The position numbers and the translations under genes were made by a program. A stretch of 64,000 nucleotides of DNA from Rhodanobacter sp. T12-5 (GTDB lineage Bacteria > Pseudomonadota > Gammaproteobacteria > Xanthomonadales > Rhodanobacteraceae). Of this stretch, positions 1 to 8,780 are shown piece by piece. Position 1 is the first letter of the stretch; every line of letters starts with the position of its first letter. A model generated the notes under the pieces. It saw only the letters and a program-made list of their open reading frames with translations. It had not been told where the DNA came from and made no database searches. The stretch lies in NCBI RefSeq assembly GCF_008329435.1, contig NZ_NPKN01000009.1:142810-206809 (forward strand), given 5' to 3'.

Positions 1-3000
1 CAGGAACTGGCCGAACGCTTCCTTGGCGGCATTGCGGTCCAGGCCCACCAGTGAGCGGATGAACACTGTCAGCGGCTTGTCGTTGCCGAAAACCTGCTCG
101 AAGCGGTCGCGGCTTTCCACCGGTTCGGATTCGTAGACGAAGCGCTCCAGCTCGTTCAGGTCGGTCGGCGTCAGCGGCCTGTTGTGCTTGAGCTTGGCGA
201 TCGCGACGTGGTTTTCATTAGCGCGGATGTACGCCTCGACCTTCTTGCGGTACTGGGCGAGGTTGATGCCGGTGCTGAAGTCCTTGAGGGTGACTTCCTT
301 CGCCTCGCCGATCTCGTCGGTCAGCATGCTGTAGACAGGCTTGATCGACTGGCGCTCGATGAACTGGATCAGTCCGCGCAGATGGCGCCGTACCTGCTCG
401 ATCAGCGGCAGGGTGATGTCCTTCCAGAATTCTTCGCTCTGCACGTCCTGGATCAAAGCCAGTTCGGCGCGCACGGCGGGAATGGTGTCCTTGGTTTCCA
501 GCTCGCTGGCCAGGTCGATGATCTTGTCGCGGTATCCCACGAAATCAGCGGTGGAGCGAACCAGCGCCAGCTGGAGATTCAGGCAGATCAGGTCGAACAG
601 CTTGGCGGTGATGTGCTCGGGCTCGCGCTCGCTGGGCAAGCCGGCCACGTGGGCGCGCAGGTCCCCCAGTGCCGAGTCGTCTAGTCCCTCCCACTGCTCG
701 CGCTCCACGAAGCGGGCCACATGCTCGCGCTCCGTGCGCACGATGAAGTTGTCCAGGTTCATCGCCGCCACTTCACCGTGCAGTTCATCGGTCAGCTCCT
801 TGCGCAGGAAGAACAGCTTGTCATAGGTCTCGGGGCTTTCGGACTGGGGGTGAGGGTCGGGGGCTGTGCCATCCGGCAGCAGCGACAACAGATCCAGCCG
901 CGCCTTGAACAGGCGCTTGCCCAACGGCTCGGCCATGCCACCCAGCGCGCCACGCGGGTTCTCGTTGAAGAATTCGAAGTTGGCGCAGAAGTCGAAGATG
1001 GCGAACTCTTCCTTGTCCTGGCCCGGCGCGAACAGATCCGGGCACAGCCGGGTGCCGCGGCCGATCATCTGCAGAAACTTCACCTTCGAGCGCACTGCCT
1101 TGAAGAACACCAGGTTCAACACCTGCGGCACGTCGATGCCGGTGTCCAGCATGTCCACTGAGATGGCGATCTGCGGCAGCTTGTCCTGCTTGCTGCTGAA
1201 GTCGTCGATCAGGCTCTGCGCGTAATTCACCGCATGGGTGATCGTGCGGGCGAACTCACCCTTGTAATGGGGGTAGTGGTGGTTGAAACGTCGGGCGATG
1301 AACTCGGCATGTTTCTGGTTGACCGCAAAGATGATCGTCTTGCCCAGCGTGTCGCCGCCGTCCACCTTCAGGCCGTTCTCCATCAGGTGCCTGAGCATCA
1401 GGTCGACGGTGTGCTCGTTGAACAACTGCTTGTTGACCGCGGAGGCATGCACCTCGGTCGGTGCCGTGGCTTCCTCGCCTTTGCCCGCGTTGTCGCCCCA
1501 GTCCAGCGACTCCCAGTGCTCCTTCTCCTCGTCGGTCAGGTCGGCGTAGCGAATACCTTCGCGGACGAACTTGATCGGTACGGAGTGCGACTTGGGTGGC
1601 ACCAGGTAGCGATCGGAAATCGCTTCATCCAGCGAATAGGCATCGGTGGGCACACCGGTTTCCAGACCGAACAGGTGATAGGTGTCGCGATCCACCTCAT
1701 CGCGCGGCGTGGCGGTCAGGCCAAACAGGTAGCTGTCGAAGTAGCGGAAGATCGCGCCGTACTTCTGGTACACGCTGCGGTGTGCCTCGTCGATGATGAT
1801 CAGGTCGAAGTGGCCTACGCCGTACTGGCGCTGGTCGCCCTCCATCTGGTCGATCAGACCCATCATGGTTGGGTAGGTAGACAGGTACACGCGCCCGTGG
1901 CCGTGCTTTTCGGTCACCAGGTTCACCGGGCTGGAATCCGGCAGGTGCTCCTTGAACGCGCCGGTGGCCTGGTTCACCAGTGCCACCCGGTCGGCCAGAA
2001 ACAGCACGCGCTTGACCCAGTTGGCGCGCATCAGCAGCTCCACCAGCGCGATCGCGGTGCGCGTCTTGCCGCTGCCGGTGGCCATGGTCAGCAGGCCGGC
2101 ACGGCGGCCTTCAGCCAGCGCCTCGACCATCGCGCGGATGGCACGGTGCTGATACGGGCGCTCGACGATGGCGTGGTTGATCGCCACCGTTCGCGGGTTT
2201 GCCTGCAGGCTGCGGCGCTGGATCGTCAGTTCCAGTTCGTCGCGGGAGTAGAAGCCCTGCACCTCGCGCGGCGGCGCGCGGCGGTCGTCCCACAGCCAGG
2301 TGTGGTTGCCGTTGCTGTAGAAGATCAGCGGGCGCCGGCCCTTCTCTGCTTCCAGGCAGTCGGCGTACAGCTTGGCCTGCTGCTGGCCCACGTCCGGGTC
2401 CTTCAGGGTGCGCTTGGCCTCGACCACGGCGAGCGGCAATCCATCCTTCCCCCACAGCACATAGTCGACAAAGCCCTCGCCCTTGGTATTGGGCATCCCG
2501 GTCACCGGCACCTCGATGGCCGCGTTGCCGCCCACCTCCCAGCCAGCCTCGCGGAGCATCACATCGATAAAGAATCGGCGCGTGTCCGCCTCGTCGTAAT
2601 CGTGCGTATCTGGCACCGCGATATTGGCGGCCTTGGCCTCGGCCAGCTCGGCGCGGACGGCCGCCAGTTTGGCATCCATCTCGGCCAGCATCGCCTCGCG
2701 CTCGGCCAGGGTGGCGGCCTGCTCGGCGATTGCCGCCTCGCGCGCCTCCAGCGTGGCGTGCTGGGCGGCGATCTGCTGCTGGAAGCTCGCCTCCTGCTTC
2801 TTCAGCTCGTCGCGGGTCAGCGCGATCGCTTCATCGGCGCGCACCAGCTTCGGGATGAGCTTCTCGTCGAAAGTCGCTTCCAGAGACTTGGGGTCGCTGG
2901 CACGGGTGTAGCTGCGCGCCAGCCAGAAAAGCACGTGGAACAGCTCGCGCACCAGCCGCAACGCATCCAGATAGCCGATCGGTTGGCCGGCATGCACTGC

Positions 3001-3276
3001 CTGGTTGCCGAAACGCTGGATTAGCCGCATCTTCTGCAGCACGGGCGGCGGAGGGAGCCGCTCGAAATCCCTGTCCGTCAGCAGTACGTTGAGGCCGGTG
3101 TCGTACGGCATACGCAGGCTGGTGTCGTACTCGTACAGCCAGTGCACCGCCTGCTCCAGCGCATGGCGGGTGCGCATGCAGCAGGCGCGTGGATCGGAAT
3201 GGACCAGTTGCTCCGCGCCCTTGGCCGGCTCGTAGAGCGGTTTGAACTCGGGGAGGAGAAACTGGAAGTTGGTCAT
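1..3276 (-). CDS. hsdR: Type I restriction enzyme R subunit (HsdR), 3' end outside window
   Basis: This is the ATP-dependent translocase/endonuclease subunit of a type I restriction system; it cuts unmethylated foreign DNA together with HsdM and HsdS. My reading of the minus strand gives 1092 codons with no stop up to the window edge. An N-terminal DUF4145-like region is followed by an Ala/Glu-rich coiled coil (about residues 150-215). A PD-(D/E)xK nuclease follows (D271 ... E286-A-K288), then SF2 helicase motifs: ATGSGKT at about 400-406 and DEAH at about 497-500. The ATG at 3276 lies 3 bases after the hsdS stop, so translation is probably coupled. EcoEI-like R subunits are about 1100-1170 residues, so only a short C-terminal piece should be missing. 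No frameshift was seen. Confidence 0.95.
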   Translation of the reverse strand, partial: MTNFQFLLPEFKPLYEPAKGAEQLVHSDPRACCMRTRHALEQAVHWLYEYDTSLRMPYDTGLNVLLTDRDFERLPPPPVLQKMRLIQRFGNQAVHAGQPIGYLDALRLVRELFHVLFWLARSYTRASDPKSLEATFDEKLIPKLVRADEAIALTRDELKKQEASFQQQIAAQHATLEAREAAIAEQAATLAEREAMLAEMDAKLAAVRAELAEAKAANIAVPDTHDYDEADTRRFFIDVMLREAGWEVGGNAAIEVPVTGMPNTKGEGFVDYVLWGKDGLPLAVVEAKRTLKDPDVGQQQAKLYADCLEAEKGRRPLIFYSNGNHTWLWDDRRAPPREVQGFYSRDELELTIQRRSLQANPRTVAINHAIVERPYQHRAIRAMVEALAEGRRAGLLTMATGSGKTRTAIALVELLMRANWVKRVLFLADRVALVNQATGAFKEHLPDSSPVNLVTEKHGHGRVYLSTYPTMMGLIDQMEGDQRQYGVGHFDLIIIDEAHRSVYQKYGAIFRYFDSYLFGLTATPRDEVDRDTYHLFGLETGVPTDAYSLDEAISDRYLVPPKSHSVPIKFVREGIRYADLTDEEKEHWESLDWGDNAGKGEEATAPTEVHASAVNKQLFNEHTVDLMLRHLMENGLKVDGGDTLGKTIIFAVNQKHAEFIARRFNHHYPHYKGEFARTITHAVNYAQSLIDDFSSKQDKLPQIAISVDMLDTGIDVPQVLNLVFFKAVRSKVKFLQMIGRGTRLCPDLFAPGQDKEEFAIFDFCANFEFFNENPRGALGGMAEPLGKRLFKARLDLLSLLPDGTAPDPHPQSESPETYDKLFFLRKELTDELHGEVAAMNLDNFIVRTEREHVARFVEREQWEGLDDSALGDLRAHVAGLPSEREPEHITAKLFDLICLNLQLALVRSTADFVGYRDKIIDLASELETKDTIPAVRAELALIQDVQSEEFWKDITLPLIEQVRRHLRGLIQFIERQSIKPVYSMLTDEIGEAKEVTLKDFSTGINLAQYRKKVEAYIRANENHVAIAKLKHNRPLTPTDLNELERFVYESEPVESRDRFEQVFGNDKPLTVFIRSLVGLDRNAAKEAFGQFL

Positions 3277-3279
3277 GGG

Positions 3280-4452
3280 TTAGAGCGTCCCTGCGAAGGC
3301 TCGATGCTGCAGTGAAGCGAAGAGATGACCAAAAAGGTCGGACTGACGCTTCAGCATGTCACGTCGGCTACGGATGCACGAGACTTGCGACTGGAACGTC
3401 TTCTGCAAATCGCTAGGCGGCAGGGGTATCGCTATTGCTGCGAACTCACGGGCATTGATATTGGCCATTCCAACGATGCTTTTGCACATTCCTTGCAAAG
3501 TCGTTTTCCCGTAAGAGGAGTTCAAGAAACCGGAGATGTACTCAGGCGACTGACCTCGCCGGGTGCGACCCCTAACCAAATATCCTGCGTAAGCCATTGG
3601 TGTGGGTCCCGCATACACAGCAGTCTTCCCGACGAGCTCCTTGCTATTGGTTCGATTGAACAAAATGTCACCAGAGCGCACCTGATGCTTTTCTTCAGCC
3701 TTCTCTTCGCTGATGTACTTGAGATGGGTCAGGTCAATCTCGCCAGCATACGTGAGGTTGTTCATTCGAAGAATCGGTACATCACCCTCCAAAGCTGCTT
3801 TCTCAGAAGACCCGTACTTCACAGACTCCAGCAGGTCGCCAATCACGCCAATTGGCCAACGCTTCGGATTTGTCTCAGGGTCACCGAACATTTCTAGGAA
3901 CACGGACTGCAGCAGCTGATCGAGCTTGGTGATGGCTTCGCGGCGCTTGGCGCGCAGCGCGTCGGCCTTGTCCAGAATCGCCGCGATGCGACGTTGCTCG
4001 GCAAGCGGCGGCAGCGGAATCTCCAGCGCTTCGAGAAATGCCTTCGGTACACGCTTTTGCCCGGCACTTCCTGTCATGCGACGCTCGCCATCCTCCCTGA
4101 CCACAGGCTGCCGGAGAAAGTGATAGAGATACCTGTCATTAAGTCTTGATGCTTTCGGCCGAACGACATGAAACTCTGTTGAGCCGAATCCCAATCGTCT
4201 CCCTATACGTGCGTGTGCGATCTTTCCGTTCTCGAAACATGGAGTGATCTTTGCCACAAGAACATCGCGGTCCTGAAACGTCGTAAACCCTTTGATGACG
4301 TCAGAGATCTTTCGATCCTCTTCCGAGGTGATGGCACCGAGTAATTCGGAAACGTTAGCCATCGGAACAAAAGAGACTGATTCGCTCATGTCATCGATGA
4401 GGGAACGATCGAGTCGCGGATTGATTTCGGCAACCTCGGAAAGATTAGGCAC
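3280..4452 (-). CDS. hsdS: Type I restriction-modification specificity subunit (HsdS)
   Basis: HsdS sets the DNA target for both methylation and restriction. The 390-residue protein has the expected double layout: a first target-recognition domain (about 1-150), a central conserved helix with the motif LPPLAEQRRIAAILDKADAL (about 150-195), a second target-recognition domain (about 200-340), and a C-terminal spacer beginning IPLPPSDLQ. Its ATG overlaps the 3' end of hsdM by 8 bases and its stop is 3 bases before hsdR, so hsdM-hsdS-hsdR is one operon. Base composition in the target-recognition domains is less GC-rich than in hsdM and hsdR, as is usual for exchanged specificity domains. The recognised sequence cannot be read from the protein. 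Confidence 0.93.
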   Translation of the reverse strand: MPNLSEVAEINPRLDRSLIDDMSESVSFVPMANVSELLGAITSEEDRKISDVIKGFTTFQDRDVLVAKITPCFENGKIAHARIGRRLGFGSTEFHVVRPKASRLNDRYLYHFLRQPVVREDGERRMTGSAGQKRVPKAFLEALEIPLPPLAEQRRIAAILDKADALRAKRREAITKLDQLLQSVFLEMFGDPETNPKRWPIGVIGDLLESVKYGSSEKAALEGDVPILRMNNLTYAGEIDLTHLKYISEEKAEEKHQVRSGDILFNRTNSKELVGKTAVYAGPTPMAYAGYLVRGRTRRGQSPEYISGFLNSSYGKTTLQGMCKSIVGMANINAREFAAIAIPLPPSDLQKTFQSQVSCIRSRRDMLKRQSDLFGHLFASLQHRAFAGTL

Positions 4453-5932
4453 CGATCATCCCCTCAAGCTCCACCATCCCCCGCATGATCTCCGCCTCCA
4501 ACGTCTTCAGCTCGGCCAGAATCTTCTTCGGCGAGACGTGCTGCACGTCCTCGTACACCACCTGCTTGTAGCGATTGATCGACAGGTCATACTCGTTGCC
4601 GACGATTTCGGCCTTGGGCACCAGAAAGCTCTGCTCGGTGCGGGCTCGCTTGCGCTCCTTGCCGCGGTGCTGCCAGCGCGTGAGGATGTCCGGCAGGTTG
4701 TTGCTGGCGTGCTTCTCCGCATCCAGCGGGTTGCGCTTGTCGTCCAGCGAGTAGCCGTCCGCCTGCATGTCGTAGAACCAAACATCGTTTGTGCCGCCGG
4801 AGTTGGTCTTGGTGAACAGCAGGATCGCGGTAGATACGCCGGCATAGGGGCGGAACACGCCCGAGGGCATGGAGACGATGCCGTCCAGCTTGTGATCCTC
4901 CACCAGCATCCGGCGTAGCTCCTTGTGCGCCTTGCTGGAGCCGAAGAGTACGCCGTCCGGCACGATCACCGCCGCGCGGCCACCGGCCTTGAGCAGGCGC
5001 AAGAACAGGGCGACGAACAGCAGCTCGGTCTTCTTGGTCTTGACGATCGCCTGCAGGTCCTTGGCCGTGCTCTCGTAATCGAGGCTGCCAGCGAACGGTG
5101 GGTTGGCCAGGATCAGGCTAAACTGCCCTTCGACACCGGCATGGCCTTCGCTCAGGGCATCGCGGTTCTCGATGGCCGGGTCTTCCACGCCGTGCAGCAG
5201 CATGTTCATCGAGCCGACGCGCAGCATGGTGCTGTCGAAGTCGAAGCCGTGGAAGGTGTCGTGGTTGAAGCGCCGGGTGGACTTCTTGTCCGCGTAGATG
5301 TCGTCGCGGTGATGGGTGTTGAGGTATTCGCTGGCTGCCACCAGGAAGCCCGCGGTGCCGCAGGCGGGGTCGCAGATGGTGTCCGACGGCTTGGGCGCCA
5401 TCATGTCCACCATCAGCTTGATGATGTGGCGCGGCGTGCGGAACTGGCCGTTCTGCCCCGCGCTGGCGATCTTGCCCAGCATGTATTCGTACAGGTCGCC
5501 CTTGGTATCGCGATCCTCCATCGGGATGGCATCGAGCAGGTCGACCACCTTGGCCAGCAGCGCCGGCGAGGGGATGGTGAAGCGGGCATCCTTCATGTGG
5601 GTGGCGTACGTGGAGTCGCCCTCGTGCCCGCCGAGCTTCTTGATGAACGGGAACGCCTCCTCCGACACGATGTGGTACAGCAGACCCGGGTCGCCCAGAT
5701 CCTTGAAGTTCGACCAGCGCAGCTTCTGCTGGCGGGTGTTGAAGATGGGGTTCTCCACCGGCTGCTTGAGGCGGTTGGCCTTCTTCTCCTTGACCGTCTG
5801 CATCTCATCCAGCCGCTTGATGAAGAGCAGGTAAGTCATCTGCTCGATGACCTCCATCGGGTTGGAGATACCGCCGCTCCAGAATGCGTTCCAGATTTGG
5901 TCGACTTGGGATTTGATGGTGCCTGTGATCAC
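4445..5932 (-). CDS. hsdM: Type I restriction-modification methyltransferase subunit (HsdM)
   Basis: N6-adenine methyltransferase subunit that works with HsdS to protect host DNA. An HsdM N-terminal helical domain (from about residue 5, with the conserved FWSGGISNPMEVIEQ region) precedes the methyltransferase domain. The SAM-binding motif DPACGTAGF is at about 188-196 and the catalytic NPPF at about 277-280. I chose the GTG at 5932 because the protein then begins VITGTIKSQVDQIW, as HsdM relatives do, with an AAGGA about 12 bases upstream. The frame also stays open to an ATG at 6028, but that extension does not look like HsdM. It is the first gene of the hsd operon and overlaps hsdS. Confidence 0.93.
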   Translation of the reverse strand: MITGTIKSQVDQIWNAFWSGGISNPMEVIEQMTYLLFIKRLDEMQTVKEKKANRLKQPVENPIFNTRQQKLRWSNFKDLGDPGLLYHIVSEEAFPFIKKLGGHEGDSTYATHMKDARFTIPSPALLAKVVDLLDAIPMEDRDTKGDLYEYMLGKIASAGQNGQFRTPRHIIKLMVDMMAPKPSDTICDPACGTAGFLVAASEYLNTHHRDDIYADKKSTRRFNHDTFHGFDFDSTMLRVGSMNMLLHGVEDPAIENRDALSEGHAGVEGQFSLILANPPFAGSLDYESTAKDLQAIVKTKKTELLFVALFLRLLKAGGRAAVIVPDGVLFGSSKAHKELRRMLVEDHKLDGIVSMPSGVFRPYAGVSTAILLFTKTNSGGTNDVWFYDMQADGYSLDDKRNPLDAEKHASNNLPDILTRWQHRGKERKRARTEQSFLVPKAEIVGNEYDLSINRYKQVVYEDVQHVSPKKILAELKTLEAEIMRGMVELEGMIGA

Positions 5933-6262
5933 GGGTGCTTTGATTCCTTGGATTTCTCGACAATCTGGAGACCTGCCGGTGGGCGACGCCAGCTCAACCC
6001 TGCCTATACCGACGAGACTGAGGAACATTCTGGGCCAATTTTCGCAGCCTCAGCCTTCTGACCGTCATACCTGTGGCGGGTCTCAAGACTCGGATGATAG
6101 TGCCCTACCACGGCACACGTCGCGAGGATCAATGACCGAACGAAGGCTTAGCAACGGCGAACGGAAATAACTTCAAATCCATATCACCCCATGGAGAGCA
6201 GCAGGTCGCTCTCGCGTAGCGGCTGACACCGTCAGCTTCGCTACCCCCCATGGAGATATCTC

Positions 6263-6394
6263 GTGATTTCCCACTATCCCGTGCTCGAATGTCTGGTGGC
6301 GTTTGCCATCGTGTTTCTGATCGGCTTTCTATCGGCCAGAAGCAAAGGCAACAGCAGCGCCGTTTCCGCACAGCGGGGATTGGCGCTCGCATGA
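6263..6394 (+). CDS. Small single-span membrane peptide (43 aa)
   Basis: A GTG-started frame encodes 43 residues with one hydrophobic helix (LVAFAIVFLIGFLSA) followed by a basic, Ser/Ala-rich tail, as expected for a type of single-span inner-membrane peptide. A GGAG lies 7 bases before the GTG. Its TGA overlaps the ATG of the next gene (ATGA), which argues for translational coupling. I recognise no family. A second short membrane peptide with a similar placement lies at 12654-12758. Function is unknown. Confidence 0.5.
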   Translation: MISHYPVLECLVAFAIVFLIGFLSARSKGNSSAVSAQRGLALA

Positions 6395-6706
6395 CCCTAG
6401 CCTGCCCGCGTTGCCATGCTGCGTTCGTTGTACCGCGCCGTCGCGCTCAAACCACGGCCGCCGCCCTCGGTGGCGTCGCTGGCGCAATCCAGGGGGGTCT
6501 CTAGCGCGATGACGGAGGCGAAAAGCGGTGATCCCATGCACGTCGTTGCCAGTGCGATCCTCGGTGGATTGCTCGGCGGCGCCGCAGGCTGTAGCGCCGG
6601 AGCGGCCATCGGTGCGCCGATTGACCAAGTTCTGCCCGATAGCTTTCGTTGCCACGCCTGCGGCAATTTCTTTGACGCCAACCGCGCTGATCCGGCTCTG
6701 ACCTAG
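6391..6706 (+). pseudogene. Frameshifted zinc-ribbon/glycine-zipper protein
   Basis: The frame opening at 6391 begins MTLACPRCHAAFVV and then enters a Gly/Ala-rich stretch, but stops at 6504. The continuation lies in another frame: SSAMTEAKSGDP, a glycine-zipper helix (AILGGLLGGAAGCSAGAAIG) and a second Cys pair in CHACGNFFDA, ending at 6706. Dropping one G from the G6 run at 6492-6497 joins both halves into one protein of about 104 residues. Half a zinc ribbon then sits at each end (CPRC and CHAC) with a glycine-zipper membrane helix between. That layout is known for small bacterial membrane proteins. It could be a real inactivating indel, programmed slippage or a sequencing error. Confidence 0.6.
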
Positions 6707-6779
6707 CTCCACCCGGGTCAGTCGTATCGAGCCATCCCGGCTCAAATCCCCTCGTTTTCCTCAACTTCCCTCGCCACCA

Positions 6780-6815
6780 CGCATAGAGCCCGGCCTTTTG
6801 GCCGGGCTCTATGCG
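6780..6815 (+). terminator. Strong hairpin upstream of radC
   Basis: A perfect 16-bp stem with a TTTT loop (6780-6795 and 6800-6815), followed by only three Ts. It lies 26 bases before the radC ATG. It can end transcription of the preceding gene or act as an attenuator in the radC leader. Similar hairpins precede the DUF932 and YqaJ genes. Confidence 0.75.
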
Positions 6816-6841
6816 TTTGTGCCGCTCACAAGGAGCTACTC

Positions 6842-7327
6842 ATGAAAGTTGTTCGATCAATGGCCTACACCCGCTACAAGCTCGGCAGCGAGACGACGGA
6901 GCAAGACGTGCTCGCCGCCGCCGAAGCCATTCTCAAAGGAAGGCTCGAACGCCAGGGCAGTCTCAACAATCCGACCGATGCCACCGACTTCCTGCGCATG
7001 CGACTGGGCGCTTTGCAGCATGAGGAATTTCACGTCCTGTGGCTGGACAACCGCCACCGCATCCTCGCATGCCAAAAGCTCTTCACCGGTACCGTCGATG
7101 GCGCCAGCATCTATCCCCGCGAGGTCGTGCGGGCGGCACTGAGCGTCAATGCCAGTGCGGCCATTTTTGCCCACAACCACCCCAGTGGTATCGCCGAACC
7201 CAGCGCAGCCGACCGGGCCATCACCAGCGAGCTCCGTGACGCCTTGCGTTTGATTGGTGTTCGGATTCTGGACCACATCGTGGTGGGCGCTGAGTGCGTC
7301 AGCATGGCGGGCCGCGGGCTGATGTGA
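6842..7327 (+). CDS. radC: RadC-family JAB/MPN-domain protein
   Basis: A 161-residue short-form RadC protein. The JAMM metal-binding signature is clear: a conserved Glu in the first strand region (EEFHVLWLD), then HNHPSGIAEPSAAD near residues 115-128, which supplies the H-x-H and the Ser/Asp ligands. Short RadC paralogues of this size are typical of integrative elements and plasmids, whereas chromosomal RadC is about 220 residues. Their biochemical role is not settled, and the old DNA-repair name is not well supported. An AAGGAG stands 7 bases before the ATG, and a strong hairpin ends 26 bases upstream. The stop overlaps the next start (TGATG). Confidence 0.88.
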   Translation: MKVVRSMAYTRYKLGSETTEQDVLAAAEAILKGRLERQGSLNNPTDATDFLRMRLGALQHEEFHVLWLDNRHRILACQKLFTGTVDGASIYPREVVRAALSVNASAAIFAHNHPSGIAEPSAADRAITSELRDALRLIGVRILDHIVVGAECVSMAGRGLM

Positions 7328-7686
7328 TGGAGACGCCCTCCACGAAACATGCCGTTGAGGAGGCCGGGGTACACATCATCACCTACAGCGAACGGCTGGC
7401 CGAGAACACCGCCGCGCTTCGTGCCCACGGCAAGGTCATCGAGACGTTGGTAGAGATCGCCTGGAACATGGCGCTGGCCCGATTCCGGCCCAACGACAGC
7501 TACGAGTTCCACAACCTTGCGAAGGACTGGGCGGCGGAGTTCGAGGCGCTGTATGACGACCGGGTCGCGTCGTGTGAGTGGGACGAAGACGACTGGCGCG
7601 AGCGGTGCGAGCACTTCACCCGGGAGAAGGTGGAGGAAGTCGTGCTGGTTGGGCTCGGTCGCATCTTGGCGCCGGATGAGGCTTGA
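7327..7686 (+). CDS. Hypothetical protein coupled to radC
   Basis: A 119-residue acidic, soluble protein with no signal peptide or membrane segment; the C-terminal half is rich in Asp, Glu and Trp (CEWDEDDWRERCEHF). I do not recognise a family. The ATG at 7327 shares one base with the radC stop (TGATG), so it is almost certainly co-translated with radC. An in-frame ATG lies upstream at 7294, inside radC, and is less likely. Its pairing with a mobile-element radC suggests an accessory function, but nothing in the sequence defines it. Confidence 0.6.
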   Translation: METPSTKHAVEEAGVHIITYSERLAENTAALRAHGKVIETLVEIAWNMALARFRPNDSYEFHNLAKDWAAEFEALYDDRVASCEWDEDDWRERCEHFTREKVEEVVLVGLGRILAPDEA

Positions 7687-7860
7687 ATGGCGTCGGCTAT
7701 CTCCGGATGGCCGACGCCACACGGGCGAACGCCGCAGCGGCCATTTCAGCAGGCACGCTCATGCCACGCACAAAAAGTTGCGCGGAGCGCGCTGAACGAC
7801 AACGGGCAAAAGATCACCACCCCCTATTTCACCCCGTCCGATCTACCGACCCAAGAGGGG

Positions 7861-8046
7861 TTAGCCCGCATTCGGCACGTCGAAGGATTCCAGTGCGTAC
7901 CGGGTCGCGAGGTAGAGGCCGACCACGCCGACCTCCGTGCTGTGCGTGGCGCGCACCGCGTCGATGAGTTCTTCATCGCTGCAGCTGAAGTTGCCGCACA
8001 AGTGCGCTCGGCTTAGCGAGGAGCGCAGATTGATGGTCTCGTCCAT
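7861..8046 (-). CDS. Small DUF3606-like protein, copy 1
   Basis: A 61-residue protein. Its core SCSDEELIDAVRAT followed by STEVGVVGLYLAT resembles the short DUF3606 helical family, in which a Ser/Thr-x-Asp/Glu-Glu-Leu helix is diagnostic; the family call is by eye. It lies directly downstream of the 79-residue gene at 8057-8296, with 10 bases between them. The same two-gene order, with clearly related proteins, recurs at 54236-54684. That conservation in two places is the main evidence that this small frame is real. Function unknown. Confidence 0.7.
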   Translation of the reverse strand: MDETINLRSSLSRAHLCGNFSCSDEELIDAVRATHSTEVGVVGLYLATRYALESFDVPNAG

Positions 8047-8056
8047 GCGCGATCGC

Positions 8057-8296
8057 CTATGCCGTGGCCGAGCGGCAGACGGGTTGCGGCTGCGCTTCGA
8101 TTGCCACGTGAAGGTTGGCGCCGGCGCTGATGACTTCGACGCACGTCGGTCGCCCCAAAGCCATGTGCGCGGCGTGGGCCATCTCGTATGCCTGTCTGCG
8201 GGCTGGCTCAAGCGGCAGTCCGCTGGCCAAGGTCGAGCCCATGCAGCGGATGCTCCACTGCCCGTCATCGTCCTGCTTGAGGGTGTAGGCGATCAT
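8057..8296 (-). CDS. Small DUF2188-like protein, copy 1 (79 aa)
   Basis: 79 residues beginning MIAYTLKQDDDGQWSIRC, with the layout beta-strand, G-x-W, Ala-rich helix, then a VEV strand. This resembles the small DUF2188-type fold (an inference by eye). Related proteins lie at 54236-54475 (also 79 aa) and 55036-55281 (81 aa). A 10-bp inverted repeat with a 35-base loop (8320-8329 and 8365-8374) ends 23 bases before the ATG, and a GGGATG sits just upstream of the start. It is followed at once by the DUF3606-like gene. The pair lies on the strand opposite the surrounding ICE-like genes. Function unknown. Confidence 0.7.
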   Translation of the reverse strand: MIAYTLKQDDDGQWSIRCMGSTLASGLPLEPARRQAYEMAHAAHMALGRPTCVEVISAGANLHVAIEAQPQPVCRSATA

Positions 8297-8319
8297 GCTG
8301 GCATCCCTGCAAAAGAGTT

Positions 8320-8374
8320 GCCCCGCACGTCGGTTCCTCCGGACTTCCTGTCGGTGGGTCGCGGCGTGCGGGGC
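8320..8374 (-). promoter_or_regulatory. Inverted repeat in the leader of the 79-aa gene
   Basis: The arms GCCCCGCACG and CGTGCGGGGC (10 bp, perfect) are separated by 35 bases and lie just upstream of the minus-strand start at 8296. On the transcript the hairpin is followed by CTCTTTT and ends 23 bases before the start codon. Its placement matches the hairpins before radC, the DUF932 gene and the YqaJ gene. Confidence 0.45.
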
Positions 8375-8495
8375 CCATCTAGATTGTCCAGCCGTGTCCT
8401 ACGAGATATCGGGGCAGGAAGTGGCGGTGTGTAGGCGATGACCTACACCGCCGCCCATGACGCGCGCCAGTGGGGCATGGGTGAGGATCACCCGC

Positions 8496-8684
8496 TCAGG
8501 CACCTGCAAAGAAGTGCGAGCCCCACATCTCAGCGGGTTTGTGGCGCGGCGCCAGCTCCAGGCCGGGCGGGCTTTCGAACTCCATGATTTCGGTGACTCG
8601 GATCCCCCAGAGGCCGAATGGCTGCACGGGGCCGGCCAACAACGGCCGGTCGGCTACCGTAAATGCATGCCGCAAAGCAGCCAT
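8496..8684 (-). CDS. Possible small hypothetical protein (62 aa)
   Basis: An open frame of 62 residues with a plausible amino-acid mix (MAALRHAFTVADRPLLAGPV at the start, HKPAEMWGSHFFAGA at the end) on the same strand as the two small genes downstream. No family, signal peptide or membrane segment is recognised, and no strong ribosome site is visible. It may equally be a chance frame. It is listed because it fills the gap between the KAP NTPase gene and the small-gene pair. Confidence 0.35.
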   Translation of the reverse strand: MAALRHAFTVADRPLLAGPVQPFGLWGIRVTEIMEFESPPGLELAPRHKPAEMWGSHFFAGA

Positions 8685-8780
8685 TCAAAATCGCTGAGTA
8701 CCGCCGGAAGGTTGCTTTTCACGGTTGAATCGAACGCTGGACTTAAGCGACGCCGGTACGGCATTCGCTTGGACGACTAG

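Noticed and set aside
1234..3024. Long open frame of about 596 codons on the plus strand
   Set aside because: It lies antisense to hsdR; the minus strand gives clear helicase and nuclease motifs and this frame matches nothing.
4925..6061. Plus-strand frame of 378 codons
   Set aside because: Antisense to hsdM, which is complete with SAM and NPPF motifs; a GC-rich shadow frame.
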